64,000 nucleotides of DNA from Neckera pumila (taxonomy: Eukaryota; Streptophyta; Bryopsida; Hypnales; Neckeraceae): NCBI GenBank assembly GCA_963969595.1, contig OZ018409.1, positions 37,213,282-37,277,281 of the forward strand, in the 5' to 3' direction. The notes under the pieces are model-generated. The model worked only from the letters and a program-made list of their open reading frames with translations. It was not told where the DNA came from and did no database searches. Positions within the stretch are counted from its first letter, which is position 1; each line of letters starts with the position of its first letter. This document shows, piece after piece, positions 47,079-58,434 of the stretch. Both the position numbers and the translations under genes were made by a program.

Positions 47079-47228
47079 ATGCTGGCTAGCTCCTGAATCA
47101 AGGAACCACAGGTTGGAGGATCTAGGAATAGACTCAGCAGTGTTGAATAAATAGCCTAGGACATTGCTAGTGAAATTATTGTTGTAGGGTCGAGCAGCTA
47201 AATGAGCCTGGTTACGTTTCTTTTTCCT

Positions 47229-48056
47229 ACAGTCAGTTGATTTGTGACCATGTATGTCACAATAATGACAGATTATTGAGTGGGATGAATTACTTCGTGA
47301 TAACGTAGAATTTAAATTACTTTGAGAAGATGAATTAGTTTTTATAAAAGGTGGTCTGCGACCTCATGAATGAGATTTGCTAATAGAGGGTTTCATGAAT
47401 TTCCCTTTGATATAGAAAGCATGATTAGTGATCTTATCAGGTTTAGATGTGACAAAATGATTAAATTCATTCTATTGTAGTAGATTAGATAATAAGTCTG
47501 TGAAAGCAAGATTAGAGATTCCTCTTTGAGTGGCAATAAATGAACTCCAACTATCAGGTAAAGATGCTGGAAGCAAATTGACTTGCTAGGAATCTATGAA
47601 AATGCAACCAACAGTGGCTGCTTCCTATAAGAGAGACTGCCAAGTCTCCAAAAAGGAAATAATGTCCTCAATTTTGGACATTGTCATTTGGCATAGTCAT
47701 TTATGTAAGTTGACTTGACTGGCCTTATTTGATTTTTCATATATTTGTTTTATACGGTCTCAAACTTCTTTAGAAGTTTTCAAAGGACGTAATGAGATAA
47801 GCTGCTTGTCTCCACAATGAAGGAGAATGTCAGTACGGGCTTTATTAACTTTTAGTTGCCAGGTTGTAAGATCTGCAACTTCAGAAGAAGGAGGAGCAAT
47901 TTCCTTGCCATCCACTACAGACCATAGTTCAGACCGGATAAGTAACATTTTGACTTTTATGCTCCAAGTTGCATAGTTTGATGCAGTAAGAGTTGATATA
48001 GAGTATGCTCGGGAAGTAGAGGTAGAAGCAAGATTGTTAGAAGGTGAAGAAGCCAT
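47229..48056 (-). pseudogene. Copia gag with zinc knuckle
   Basis: Starts at the ATG at 48056 with MASSPSNNLASTSTSRAYSI, then LTASNYATWSIKVKMLLIRS and LWSVVDGKEIAPP, typical of copia gag. A stop follows after about 98 codons. At 47270-47229 lies the nucleocapsid knuckle CHYCDIHGHKSTDC (CX2CX4HX4C) with basic residues after it. Confidence 0.85.
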
Positions 48057-48478
48057 GCTACAGGATTGATAAGTCAAAGCTCTTGATACAGGAAAGAAGG
48101 CACACTGTCATAAGAATCGTTTTCAAATAATAGAGGATTTATCTCATCGAATTGGCCGGGTTGATTTTGTAAATCAATGTAACCTTCAGGTGCGTAACGT
48201 GCGTTAGTGATTCCGTATGGGATGATTTCGAAATCTGAATTCCAAGACAATCCAACTTCTTCAACTGCTAATTCATTTGCAACTTGAAAGAATCCATCTT
48301 AAAGGTAATGTTGAAAGAATCTTATTGTAGAAAATTGATTTTCATTTTTAGTTTGCTCTCCTTCTACTCCCAATAGTTCAAAAATATCTTCGCTAGCACA
48401 CTCCTATGGAGGAGTTGGAGCGAAGCACATTTTGAAATTTTAATACACTACTTTGCTCATTATGCAGACTGATAACCT

Positions 48479-48491
48479 TGCTTTGATACCA
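48479..48491 (-). other. Copia primer-binding site
   Basis: On the element's strand TGGTATCAAAGC follows the 5' LTR directly. This is complementary to the 3' end of initiator tRNA-Met and is one base off the usual copia TGGTATCAGAGC. Confidence 0.88.
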
Positions 48492-48673
48492 TGTGAGTGA
48501 AACACTAAGCAAAGTGCTAATGGAATCAAGTAGAATAATATATTGAAGAATGTAAATGTATACACCAAGAGGAGTCTTCTTATAGAAGAAGAAGACACTG
48601 TTTAGTTAGACAGAACAGTGTGACTGTCTATCTATTGGAACATTCGAATCTACTGTCAGTTTCTACAGTAACA
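48492..48673 (-). repeat. Copia 5' LTR
   Basis: 182 bp from TGTGAGTGAAACACTAAG to TTTCTACAGTAACA. It contains a 24-bp segment (around ttatagaagaagaagacac) that is absent from the left LTR. Confidence 0.88.
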
Positions 48674-49509
48674 GCAATTAGGTGAATTACAAGTTAATAT
48701 GGCTAGGACTAGTGAAAAAAAAGCTCCACCAAATAATGACAAAGAACATATTTGATGTACTAACTTCCGTGATCAAAGGCATATGCTAACAAATTGTCCT
48801 TCTCCTGTGAACCTTGCACCAAAATGTTGATTTTCTGCGAGTAAGCACAAGACGGAATCTTGTTGTAATTTGCAAGCAAGTTTAGTGAATCAAGTTGGTC
48901 ATCAAGCCAAATGGGGTCAAAATTATCAAGTTGATAATAGTAATAATTTTCCTAATAATATCAATAATAATAATAATAATTGAAAATATAATAATGATCG
49001 CTTTAGGTGAAAGAATATTAACCAAAATCAAAATTTCAACCAAAATTCAAATTTTAATCAAACAAATCCAAATTTTACTCCAAATAATTTTAATAATAGA
49101 GGTTCTGGTAATATTCCAAATCAGAACGTAGTCCAAATTCTAACATCAAATAACCAAGGCTGGTTATAGTTACTTTAAGGGAATGTTAATCAGGGAACTC
49201 CCACTTATGGGGATCAGAATCCAAATTGGTATAACAACCAAAATAAAAGAAGGGTTATTTGTTATCAATGTGGCCAATCTGGGCATATTTCTACTAATTG
49301 TCAAAATGCTAGAGCTAGCAATCTTTATGACCCTTTTTGCAATAATTGCAAACAAATAGGCCATATAGCAAAAGAATATAATGCCCCTAGGAGAGATGGC
49401 AATTGTGAGGAGTATAAGAGTAAAAGGGATACTAGTGCCAAATTGGTAGAGCTTCTTGACAATGACAGCCCAAATAAAAGTAAGAATAAAAGTTCCAGCC
49501 TAACCTAAT
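48674..49509 (+). pseudogene. Ty3/gypsy-type gag, right part with zinc knuckles
   Basis: Continues the gag cut at 43543. After an Asn-rich stretch (NNFPNNINNNN, NQNFNQNSNFNQTNPNF) comes the nucleocapsid knuckle CYQCGQSGHISTNC at 49260-49301 (CX2CX4HX4C). A second motif, CNNCKQIGHIAKEY near 49338, has its last Cys replaced by Tyr. The frame has stops and ends SKNKSSSLT. No protease or polymerase follows, so the element is truncated. Confidence 0.78.
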
Positions 49510-51590
49510 GGTAACTCCCTATTAGGGTCCACCTAAATTTTTTCTACTAGTTGCCAATTCAGACTTGTCTATAATTCCTATAGTTCTTTATCCAACTAAG
49601 TTCAGTTTCAATTCTTAAGTGAGCGCTTTATAGACCTCCTACCTTAGTAATTAGACTTGCAACACAACATTTACATCGGCACATACAAAAGCAAGAAAAG
49701 CAACCAATCTTGGGTTAAACTCTCACGCGCACTCAGTTGCAGTGGGTGCCTAAAAACCAACTTGGAAGAAACTAAGTACCCATTGGAACACCAATTCCCT
49801 TCCCATTTGGCAGAAAAGTCTGATATCCCTTTGCATCCTCATCATCTGATATTGAATCAATTAATAACCTGTACAGCTAACCAAGGCTAAAATTCCAACT
49901 AGGTAGATTATTCCTCTTAAATAGCTTTCAAATACACATTCCAATAGTTAAAATCCAGAATTGCCAATTAGATCTCAACAAAATCCACACAATCTACAAC
50001 AATCTATGGATTAAGTATGTAAGGATGTGTTGTTGTAGTGGAATTTGATATGATATACCTAACTTACTTAGAAAGTATTTTGCTCCTACTAATATCTAAT
50101 TTTAATAAATTGTCCAGTAGTCTTAGAGGTTGCAGCCTTGTAGGTCTTTCCAAAGTATCAAAGGTTGGAATGATGATCTATTGTATGAATCCTTGAAATA
50201 ACCATCTTCAAAGACATTGCTTCATAGAATCATGGCTTTCTTTTCTTCTATAATTGTTTATTTCCTACCTTTCTGTAATTAACAAGTGCTTTGTGTTTTT
50301 ATTTATTTTGGTAGATGAAAAGATAGAGAAAGATGTAATGGCTAAACATACTTCTTCAATATCTTTGGATCAATTTTTCAAAGATTGAAACTTGTACCTC
50401 CTTTGTTTCTAATAGTGTTTTTTTTGTTGGCAATTTTGTACAAGGACCTGAAGAAGTCACTCTATCCCCTATAGTTTTGAGCAAAGAAAACAACTATGGC
50501 TTTTTTAGCACAATTTTGAAACTATGGATTTAAAAAAAAATACTTGTGGTGTATAATGCCAAATAAAAAAACGACATAGGAACTTGTTTGCTTTAATTGA
50601 TTTTGGATTCCACACTTTTGAGCAATTTGTCAATATTGATGGGCAATGACTACTTCTTTTGATGCTCTATAGAATTTTAATTATTATATACACATATCAT
50701 AAGAAAAAAATAGAGATTCAAGAGGGCCGCCAAATTTGAATAAATAGTGCAAGATTGCAAAAGTGCAAATAAAATAATAGTATTTTTTTGAATTAAAAAA
50801 ATACTTAGAATACTTTTTATGTGCACTATTGATCCAGATTTGGCGGGCCTCTTGAGCCCCTGCCCTAGCCTAATGGGACCAAACTTCATATTTTCTAAAT
50901 TGCATTTTTAATTGATCTAAATTTTCTTATTTTCTCTTTAGAAGTTCAATCACAGCCTCTTCAAAAATTCACACAAAATCTTTCACAAATAAATATAATA
51001 ATTCTTTTTTACAAAATGGGAAAATACAAAAATAGGAAATGAAAGATTTTGAAGTTTAGCCTATTAATTTAATCCAGGAATTTGCAATGAACGAATTCTA
51101 AAGAAACTAGAAATTACTCCTATTCTCCTAAAAATCTGATAATTTTGGGTTGGCCGGGCCTTTGTCTTTGTAAAAGTTAACCTTGTCAAGATGCATGCAT
51201 GTTAAAATCAAAAAAATTCAAGATTTTTCAAGAGAATATCAAGAGACGGACTTGGTAATCGCTGAAGTACACTAATGTTATCCCAAGCAACTCTGGATAA
51301 TTTACAAGGTCATGCCAAATCAGCTGGGCTAGGTTGAAAACAGCCAAAACCTTCAAAATAAGGTATAGTTGGTCAGTTGGAGGCACCTTCTTTCCAGAAA
51401 TAGTTATCTTTGTAGTATTACCAATTGAAAATCACAAAGTTAAAAAAAAAAAAAAAAAAAAAATTAACTGGATAAGACATGTAATTACGAAGAAATTTCA
51501 AAGTGGAACTTTCTTCAGTTGGCCATTGCAACCATCACATAGCTTTTATCATTCGTACCTTTAAGACAAGTTGTTTGTTTTGTTTTGTTT
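49510..51590. other. No gene recognised
   Basis: No frame over 77 codons and no retroelement pol motif. A run of about 22 A lies at 51440-51462. The sequence may include the end of the gypsy-type element but I found no LTR. Confidence 0.35.
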
Positions 51591-51905
51591 TGTTTGTTTG
51601 TTACGTTGAGATCTCCCGGACCGTGTATCCTTTGGCCATGTGATAGATACCGTCAGAAAGCCCTCAGTGAGGAGGGCTACAAGGATTTGGTTTCATGGCA
51701 TTTGGACATACGGGGTGAAAGTTATGGATTTTTGAATTGTTTTTGGATCTTAAATTATCTTAAATTATTTATCTTTTGGACTATGCGTCCCCCAGTCACA
51801 TCTTTGGTACCGTCAGAAAGCCCTCGACGAGGAGGGGTGCACAGGCTTTGATTCGTGGCGTTTGGACCTATAGTGTCAAAGTTATTGAATTTCAAAGTTA
51901 CACGC
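51591..51905. repeat. Tandem repeat, 2 copies of about 173 bp
   Basis: Two copies of a block with taccgtcagaaagccctc, gaggaggg, ggcatttgga/ggcgtttgga and aaagttat (about 51647-51727 and 51810-51892), offset about 163-173 bp. They follow a tttgttttgtttgttt run. GC content rises here, marking the start of the gene-array region. Confidence 0.65.
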
Positions 51906-52169
51906 ATTAAGAAAATGAGAGAAAATTATTTTTACTTTTGTTTTGGTTGTGGCAACAGGGCACACTAGTAATACTGAAATGCAGAGAATTAACTGTCAAA
52001 CAATTACAGTGAAGTTTGGAAATAGTTTTATTGCACTTTTGGGAACACTTTTGACAATAGAAGTCTACTTGTCGCAAGTGAATACAGACAATTTTAGATA
52101 TTTTTCCTTAATTTTGGATGTTTTGCTTAAAATTCCATGTGCCCCCTTTGGAAAACGATTTTATTTCAA

Positions 52170-52345
52170 GCAATCCAAAAATGGACTTCAGCTTCGTGGT
52201 CATAGGCTCCGTCCTTTCAGAGATAATCCTCTGCAGATTCCGTCCCAACCCATACGGCAGTGCCGCGTTTTTGACACTCGATGCCACACATCCGAGTATC
52301 CGACGAAAGCCTGAAATGTGCAAACTCTGTACATTCCTGAAAGTG
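52170..52345 (+). promoter_or_regulatory. Conserved upstream block of MSKQ gene 2
   Basis: Shares gtcctttcag followed by a -gataatcct-/-ggaatcct- step, gattccgtcccaac, gcagtgccg and catccgacgaaag with 57610-57750 (gene 3) and 62820-62960 (gene 4). It lies about 600 bp before the TATA box. Open frames on both strands here are not conserved between copies, so it is more likely regulatory than coding. Confidence 0.6.
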
Positions 52346-52388
52346 AGGATCCGCCCGAAGAGGACTTTCACCTCATCGGGAAGGAGCA

Positions 52389-52453
52389 GTGAAGGATCCG
52401 CAGCAGGTGGAAGTCTCTTCAGCTCCCCTGGGCTTGCTGCGGATCCTTCACGG
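52389..52453. repeat. Inverted repeat in promoter of gene 2
   Basis: Arms gtgaaggatccgcagca and tgctgcggatccttcac pair perfectly over 17 nt around a 30-nt loop. The right arm and loop match the gene 3 and 4 promoters (cagctcccctgggcgtgctg then ccgatccttcacg), but the left arm is particular to this copy. Confidence 0.8.
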
Positions 52454-52926
52454 CTCCTTCCCAAGTTCCCCTTCAACCCGTCGGTTTGGGACTTGCATAC
52501 GCGGTCCTTGAGAGCATCCACACCGTGGCCCGGGCTCATGGCACGGAAAATTGTTTCAAAAGGCCACATGGAAAAGAAATTTTCAGGAAGGGTGACTTGA
52601 TCGCCACTGTGGAACAATGGCCGGGCTCAACAAACAATGACATTTCCTTGGATTCACACCAAATGAAGTCATAGTTGACTGTTCAATGCCTACGCTGTAA
52701 CGTTGTTGTTAGCGAAGAGGCAAAGATCATCCACTTCTTGGACTCACTTCTTGGACTCATCCATTTGACCGGGGACGGAAGGATTGCGAGGGCGGGGCAA
52801 TACTTGGCGAGCCAGTCCGATTGTATTCCGTTGGTGCCTTCTGGGTGGAGGAGACTTTTCATTCCGGGCCCGCTCTCCTACCGTGGCAAGGCATGATTCC
52901 GGGACACGGTGTGGATGCTCTGAACA

Positions 52927-52934
52927 TATATAAA
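52927..52934 (+). promoter_or_regulatory. TATA box of MSKQ gene 2
   Basis: TATATAAA in the context ctgaacatatataaagccgc, followed by cttcgtgtttcaaacaattc, matching the gene 3 and gene 4 sequence cttcatgtttgcaaac. The start codon is 416 bp downstream. Confidence 0.75.
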
Positions 52935-53342
52935 GCCGCTTCGTGTTTCAAACAATTCAACACATCCCTCTCTTTGCAGTTGAATCAGATTCACCGCCCG
53001 ACGCTGACGCTCATAATTCTAGCTCTTCACAAACCATTCACTCTGCTCAGTGGCAGAGTTGCGTTTGGAATTCGCGTGGGTATTCTGTAAGACTAGCGAT
53101 CGATCTGCCAGAGGTGGTTTGGATGGCTTGGCTTGGAGGACCGCAGGGAGATTATACTGGTTGACAGTGTTGCCAACTGTAGGGAAATTTTGTGCCTAGA
53201 GCTGATTTTCCTAGTTTGTCGCTTTTATTTCCCTGATTCCCCCGTTCGTAGTGCAAATTCGTCTAGAAAACTTCTGATAAGTCCGCTAGGGATACAAGGA
53301 TAATCTCCCTGAGCGAGGAGAAAGAGAGAGTGAGAACTGATC

Positions 53343-53828
53343 ATGTCGAAGCAGGAGGGGTATCAGCCGTTGAGTACTGAGGTGCCCAATGGTGAAGACT
53401 ATGGGTTTGCGGCTCGGCTTCCGCAGGCGGGTGTGTCATGTACAACCCACGGAGCATATCACGCCAACTTCAGGCCGAATTGTACTTGCGGTGCTGCGGA
53501 AGGGGCCCCAATGGCATACCCAGCCGCGGCGTATGCTGGCGCTCCTTCGGCAGGATACCCAGTCACGTCGTCCGTGCCCATGGCTGGTCCAGTGGGGATG
53601 GTAGTGTACGACCCCCTCGGGAGGTGTGGCCGGAAGCACGCGAGGAAGCAAGCGCGGAGAATGGCTTGTGCTACGTACGGGTGCCATGGCTGCCGTAACT
53701 GTCGCGAGTGTCACGGGTGCCGTCGACGCAGGGGTGGTCCCGTGCATTTGCTTTTGGGTTTGGCCCGCTCCGCCTTTCAATCTGCGCAGGACCACCGCCG
53801 GAGCAAACCCTCCGCGCCCTCTCAATAG
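53343..53828 (+). CDS. MSKQ-family protein 2, cysteine-rich
   Basis: 161 residues, intronless. N-terminal block MSKQEGYQPLSTEVPNGEDY, then GFAARLPQAGVSC. A first Cys/His group C33-x2-H36-x10-C47-x-C49 (in SCTTHGAYHANFRPNCTCG), a Pro/Ala/Tyr/Gly-rich middle (residues 53-85), GMVVYDPLGRCGRKH, then a basic segment and a tight Cys cluster C114HGC117RNC120REC123HGC126 followed by RRRRGG. The C-terminal part has a short hydrophobic helix (VHLLLGLARSAF) and a polar tail. Ten cysteines in all, with spacing that suggests metal binding. There is no signal peptide, so the cysteines are more likely to hold metal than disulfides. The start is fixed by conservation of the family. Function unknown; I do not recognise the family. 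Confidence 0.82.
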   Translation: MSKQEGYQPLSTEVPNGEDYGFAARLPQAGVSCTTHGAYHANFRPNCTCGAAEGAPMAYPAAAYAGAPSAGYPVTSSVPMAGPVGMVVYDPLGRCGRKHARKQARRMACATYGCHGCRNCRECHGCRRRRGGPVHLLLGLARSAFQSAQDHRRSKPSAPSQ

Positions 53829-55239
53829 GCCGGCTCTGATTCTCAGTAAGCAGACAGTCAGTTTCAAGTCAAAGTGGCGAGATGTCAAGTCATTGGCACT
53901 TCTCCAGTCGCTCGTCGATCTGGAGCCCCGGATTAGATTATTTAAGAGCTCTGTGGACTTGAATGTCGCCAGTTTGGCCTATTTGTATAATTGCGAGATG
54001 AATATTTACCAGATGTGTAGCTAGCCAGCGGTGTGAGTATTACTGTACCTGGCTTATGCTCATCAGACTTACGAGCTAAGCTGAAGTTGGTCCCAAGTTC
54101 CATCTGTGCAGGAATTAGTTAGCACTTAATTAGCTGGACTGTACAGAGCTAGTGGCGGAGTCAGATCAAGTGACTACGACTGGATTCATTTTGCTTTGTG
54201 ATCTAGACTGCAATCACTGCATTTGACGGTGTCGAATTTTTACTTAATTAATTATACGTACTTTACGTTCTTGAGGAAGTGCTGAACAGCATTGAAACAC
54301 AATCTTGAGTTCATCGATTTTGGGTGATAGGAACAAACAGTGATAGAAAGGACTTAGCTGTTCCAGGTCATTTACTGAGCACCATGGGTGCTCTTTACGT
54401 ACTGTGAATGATATTTGAGTCTTCTGTTTCGGTTTCCATCTGTACGTACTGGCGAAGAGTGAGTTCGCACAAATTAATGCTAATGCATTTTGCAATTGCA
54501 ATATCTGTACTGAACTGAAGCCAAGTTTTACGATGGGCTTATCGCAAGCATTAGAAATGAATGATTGAGTTCTCTTCCTGTACTACCGTTGGTGATAACT
54601 GGATTCAAACATGTGATCGGGGCTGAGCTACATTCTCACAAAGAAATTGAATCAGCAGCAACTTACTCTGAATTAAGTTCAAGCTTAATCAACATTGTCG
54701 TTCGATCAACAGTATGTGCAAATACTTATTTCCTAACCTCCGAGACTCCTACTTTTGAACAAGCATGGGAAAGACGAGTCAACAGCATGTCGTGCTTCTG
54801 GGTAACTCCCAAATTTGAACGAAATGGGAAAAAGCTTACCGCATCACATTGCTTCACGCTGTTCAGAGCATCGCCAGCCTTGCTTGCCATCCACAGTGCC
54901 AGTGAAAAACAGAGGGTGTTGATCGAGCAGTCAATCAGAACTCATAAATTATTTTTTGGATATGTAATTCTCTGTTTGAAATAATGGAGTTGTAAGGTTT
55001 AGTTTCATTTATTTTGGGCAGTGCAGATTTGTAGTATGCAATCATCGATGGACTGATGAGATCATGAGGAAGCCATTTGATATTCCATTCACTCTAAACC
55101 ATCACAAGTTTTCAAGAGCAATCAATAAGATTTGAAGCTCAAGGATGTTCATATTAGGAGAGTTTATATGTAGGTATCCTATACTTCTAACTTTGAAATT
55201 CATAGAAAAATATCTAAGTATTTTAAACATATAAAACAA
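53829..55239 (+). other. 3' flank of MSKQ gene 2
   Basis: Up to about 54550 it parallels the gene 1 and gene 3 flanks (tcttgaggaagtgctgaaca, ccatgggtgctcttta). Beyond that a 139-codon plus frame at 54565-54984 starts at a non-ATG codon and has no recognisable motif; on the minus strand the same stretch has a possible splice donor but no family I can name. Confidence 0.45.
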
Positions 55240-55795
55240 ATGGAATTAGATTCCCGTGTGGTTTTAGGTGTTGGGATTGACAAATCTCAATTTCATTCAA
55301 AATGTTATTAGCAATTTTGTTATTTCTTTAATTCTTTCATCCTATTTCACCTTCTACTATAGAATTTTTTTAAAAGTGAAAATCAAATTTTATTTGGTAA
55401 ATTAAATCTTCTTTTCATGTATTCTAAACCTCTTTGCCAACATATTGATTAAAATGAAATAATGCATAAGTGTTGGGATATACATTTTATTTTAAATGTT
55501 GCTGAAAGACAAAATGTCATCTTTAGAATAGCCTAGATAAAACTACTTTTTGAAGTTTGGGCACATCAAACTTGCAATTGGTAGAGACTTCTACTATAAA
55601 TTTTTGGGAGGAAGTGTTTAAACAAGTGAATGTCCAATTTTTGGACCAATAGGTGCATTCTTCATTTCTAGAGTGATCTTGGAAAGTCATCCATTGGCCA
55701 CTTTTCAGCCTTTGCACTATTACAAATTCAACCTTGTAAAGAAGTGGTGGACCTAAGAAGTCCAATGGATGACTTCACTCTTAACTTTATAAACA
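55240..55795 (+). mobile_element. TTAA-family subfamily C fragment
   Basis: Words gacaaaatgtcatcttta, tttgaagtttgggcacat and aacttgcaattggtagaga match the right part of 13302-14223 and the block 60950-61566. Neither terminus is clear. Confidence 0.5.
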
Positions 55796-56007
55796 AAAAA
55801 TGCCCCTATTGGTTCAACAAATGGAATCTTTTGGTGAGTACCTTGGTCGTGGACTCAAGGTAGCTGGTGTCCTTCCAGGGCTAAGGATGTGGATGCTTAC
55901 ACTTTGGCATATCTGGTTTGCTCCAAAACAAGTCATTTTCCAGAACTTAGGCACATGGAATTTTCAAGCAAATAGCCTAGCTGATTTAGCAAGGCCTTGT
56001 ACAATAT

Positions 56008-56942
56008 TTAACCCCTAAAGTCCCAAGCCATTTATCTATCAAAATCGACTCAAAACTGCCAGTTCTTCTGCATTTGTCTAAGAGAAGAGAAAAAATAAAT
56101 TTTTTTAGAATCTAACTGTAGGATCTTGTACTTAACTTATCTCAAATCATGTGGTAAAAATTTCAGAAAGTTTGACTGAACAGATTAGAAGATATAAGCA
56201 TTCAATGTTGGAAAATTTTGAATTTTTGAACACTGACTTGCAATTTCAGATGACTTTGACCACCATTTGTAAAAAAATCTGCATTGCAAACTTTGAATTT
56301 AATTTTTTTTTATGTTGAATATTTGAGTTGAGAATCTAGGAAAAATAATTTCCAAAAAAATAAACTTCATTTTTATTCTTCAAAAAGTTATTAAGTAGAA
56401 GTAGGTCCAAGATTGAAAGAAAAACTAATTCTTCAATAGCTCTAAGATAGAACTAAAACACTATAATCCCAATAGTGAGATTGTTTTAGCAAGCAAACTC
56501 AGCCTTGTTAGACAACTTTTTTTGAAAAATTTTAAAAATTGCATTTAGAAATGAGTCCTACAAGTTATTTTTTCAAGAAGATGCTTTAATTGCCCAAAAA
56601 ATAAGATTATCCATAACTTTCATATAGCAAATTCAGATGGGATGAATCAAAGCTTCCCGTATAGATAAAAACACAATCTATGAGAAAATAATTTTTTATA
56701 TTTTTTTTTAAATTTTTTTTGTTTGAGAATATTTTTGCCCGCCACACTGGAAAAAAGGACCTTTTGTGCCGTAATTGTTGCTCCTAGGCACCGATTGAAA
56801 TAAATATTATATTCTTATGAAGCTAATGTGTTTTTCTATCTTCACAAGAAGTTTCAAAAAATAATGATGAATATTGAAGCCGTAGTAGCCTGCCCAAAAT
56901 CCATTTTGTCCCTCGAGGGGACAATGGGACTTTAGGAATTAA
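56008..56942 (+). mobile_element. TTAA element, subfamily A, with empty-site evidence
   Basis: Starts TTAACCCCTAAAGTCCCAAG and ends GGGACTTTAGGAATTAA; 935 bp. The flanks are part of the gene-array duplication, and the equal position in the paralogous copy near 62212-62222 has a single ttaa and no element (ccttgtgcattaagta versus ccttgtacaatattTTAA...TTAAggtcccag). This shows that the element is mobile and duplicates TTAA. No coding frame. Confidence 0.85.
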
Positions 56943-58005
56943 GGTCCCAGTCATAGACCAGAATTCAGCAGGGTTTCAATATGCAGGTTGGAATTGGAAA
57001 AAAATTCCAATTTTGGTGCATAGAAGTGTGCAATATTTTGCAAAGGGGAATCAGAGTAAATTGCTCACTTTGCTTGTATGATTATAGGGAGAAGTACTTG
57101 AAATTGGGGAGCATGTTTTCTACTTCCCAAAAACTAATTAATACACTGAACTAAATCATTTGGATTGCTTCTAACTGTTTGACGGCAAAACAAAGCTGCA
57201 CCTAAATTATAGTTTCTCCCTGGTATTCACATGGAAGTGTAAACAGGACCGATTCCGCTTACACATGGAATTGCCCTTCTGCTAGTACCAAGTGTCCTGC
57301 TTCTCTTCCGAAAAATCTTGAGAAAACTATTCTGATTTCCAATGGGGTCAGTCCCCTTACCTCTCTGCGATATGTTTGCGAGAGAATCCGAACATAACTT
57401 AGTACTCCTTATCGCAAAAGACCTGGTATCTGAAGGATTGGCTAAAGAGACTTTCCTGTACGTCCTGTGAGGCTGTGACTCTGTCTGCGTGATATTTGCA
57501 GTATTTTGTGATACTTTTGTGACGAGGCTTTTTTATTTATGCAGTGAGCCACTGTGGCGCCCCTCATTTGCTAAAGAAAAATTTAATATTGTGGAATACG
57601 ATTTCGTGGTACTCGCTTTGTCCTTTCAGGAGGAATCCTCCAAAGATTCCGTCCCAACGTGTACGGCACTGCCTGAGTGCCGCAGTTGTGACACCCGGCG
57701 GCGTTCAGTCGGTAGCTCGGTGCTGCGCATCCGACGAAAGCGCGCCTGAAACACAGAAAGGCGGAGCCTAGAATGAGCACAAACGGCCCCTCCTGAAATC
57801 TAAAGACTTAATTACCTTACATTACTAGTACGTCCAATGAGCTGATCAAGCCATTCCTGCCACTAGGCACATCCTTACAAACTGTAGTCAATTAGGTGGA
57901 GGCCCCTCGGCAGCTCCCCTGGGCGTGCTGCCGATCCTTCACGCCGCTTTCCCAAGTCCTCTTTCAATCCGTCGGCTTGGGACTTGGATAGGAGGGCCTT
58001 GAACT
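56943..58005 (+). promoter_or_regulatory. Upstream region of MSKQ gene 3
   Basis: From about 57280 it matches the region before gene 4 from 62255 on: accaagtgtcctgcttctct, tccgaaaaatct, the block 57600-57800 (cctttcaggaggaatcctcc, gattccgtcccaacgtgtac, catccgacgaaagcgcgcc) and 57900-57990 (cagctcccctgggcgtgctg, ccgatccttcacgccgcttt). Short frames in it are not preserved between copies as proteins. Confidence 0.6.
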
Positions 58006-58014
58006 TATATAAAT
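58006..58014 (+). promoter_or_regulatory. TATA box of MSKQ gene 3
   Basis: TATATAAAT in the context gaacttatataaatagacgc, then ttcatgtttgcaaacaattc. The start codon is 734 bp downstream, of which 263 bp are a later insertion. Confidence 0.8.
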
Positions 58015-58171
58015 AGACGCTTCATGTTTGCAAACAATTCATCATATCGCCATTTGAGATTCATCATCGCCTGACGTCTGACGCTGTTAATTTCTGATTT
58101 TTACAAAGCATTCACGCTGCTCAGTTGCGGGGTCACGTTTGGAATTCTCGTGGGTCTTCTTTTAGTCTATC

Positions 58172-58434
58172 CACTGGGAACTTTGAAGACTTTATGCTGG
58201 GCTAACTCGTGAAGAGTTAGGCCCCCCTTTTGGCCCATTTTTGTACAAATCCGAGGTGGGGGGTGCGAAACTTTTGCTCCCCCTTTTGGCCCATTTTTGT
58301 ACGCATTAGGCCTCCATTGACGCTAAAAGTGCGCGGAACTCAGGTTCCTGCGGTCTTCCGAACCTCAGCCCGAACCAGAGATGCACATTAGGCCCCCCTT
58401 TAGGTCCGGCATAAAGTGGTAAAAGTTCCCAGTG
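58172..58434. mobile_element. 263-bp TIR element inserted in the leader of gene 3
   Basis: Begins CACTGGGAACTTT and ends AAAGTTCCCAGTG, with further pairing of the next bases (ctttatgc / gcataaag). The flanks on both sides carry tatc, and the paralogous leader of gene 4 reads agtctatccatctgcg without the element. So it inserted after the two copies separated. Inside, ggccccccttttggcccatt-type words occur twice. The end resembles CACTA termini, but a 4-bp duplication does not fit that class, so I leave the superfamily open. Confidence 0.78.

Larger units (their letters stand above)
43544..48673 (-). mobile_element. Decayed Ty1/copia retrotransposon, complete in outline
   Basis: About 5.1 kb on the minus strand with both LTRs, a primer-binding site complementary to initiator tRNA-Met, a polypurine tract and a 5-bp target duplication. 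Coding order on the minus strand is gag, zinc knuckle, integrase, reverse transcriptase, RNase H, the copia order. Many stops and frame changes interrupt it, and the LTRs differ at about 13 of 158 aligned bases plus a 24-bp indel, so it is an old, inactive copy. It sits inside the gag of an older gypsy-type element. Confidence 0.9.

Noticed and set aside
48895..49131. 78-codon Ile-rich plus frame
   Set aside because: Out-of-frame shadow of the Asn-rich gag segment of the gypsy-type element.
52108..52617. Overlapping 160- and 169-codon frames on both strands
   Set aside because: Lie in the upstream block of gene 2; matching blocks before genes 3 and 4 do not keep the frames, so regulatory DNA is more likely.
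54565..54984. 139-codon plus-strand frame after gene 2
   Set aside because: Non-ATG start and no recognisable motif or paralogous copy; kept only as a note within the flank.
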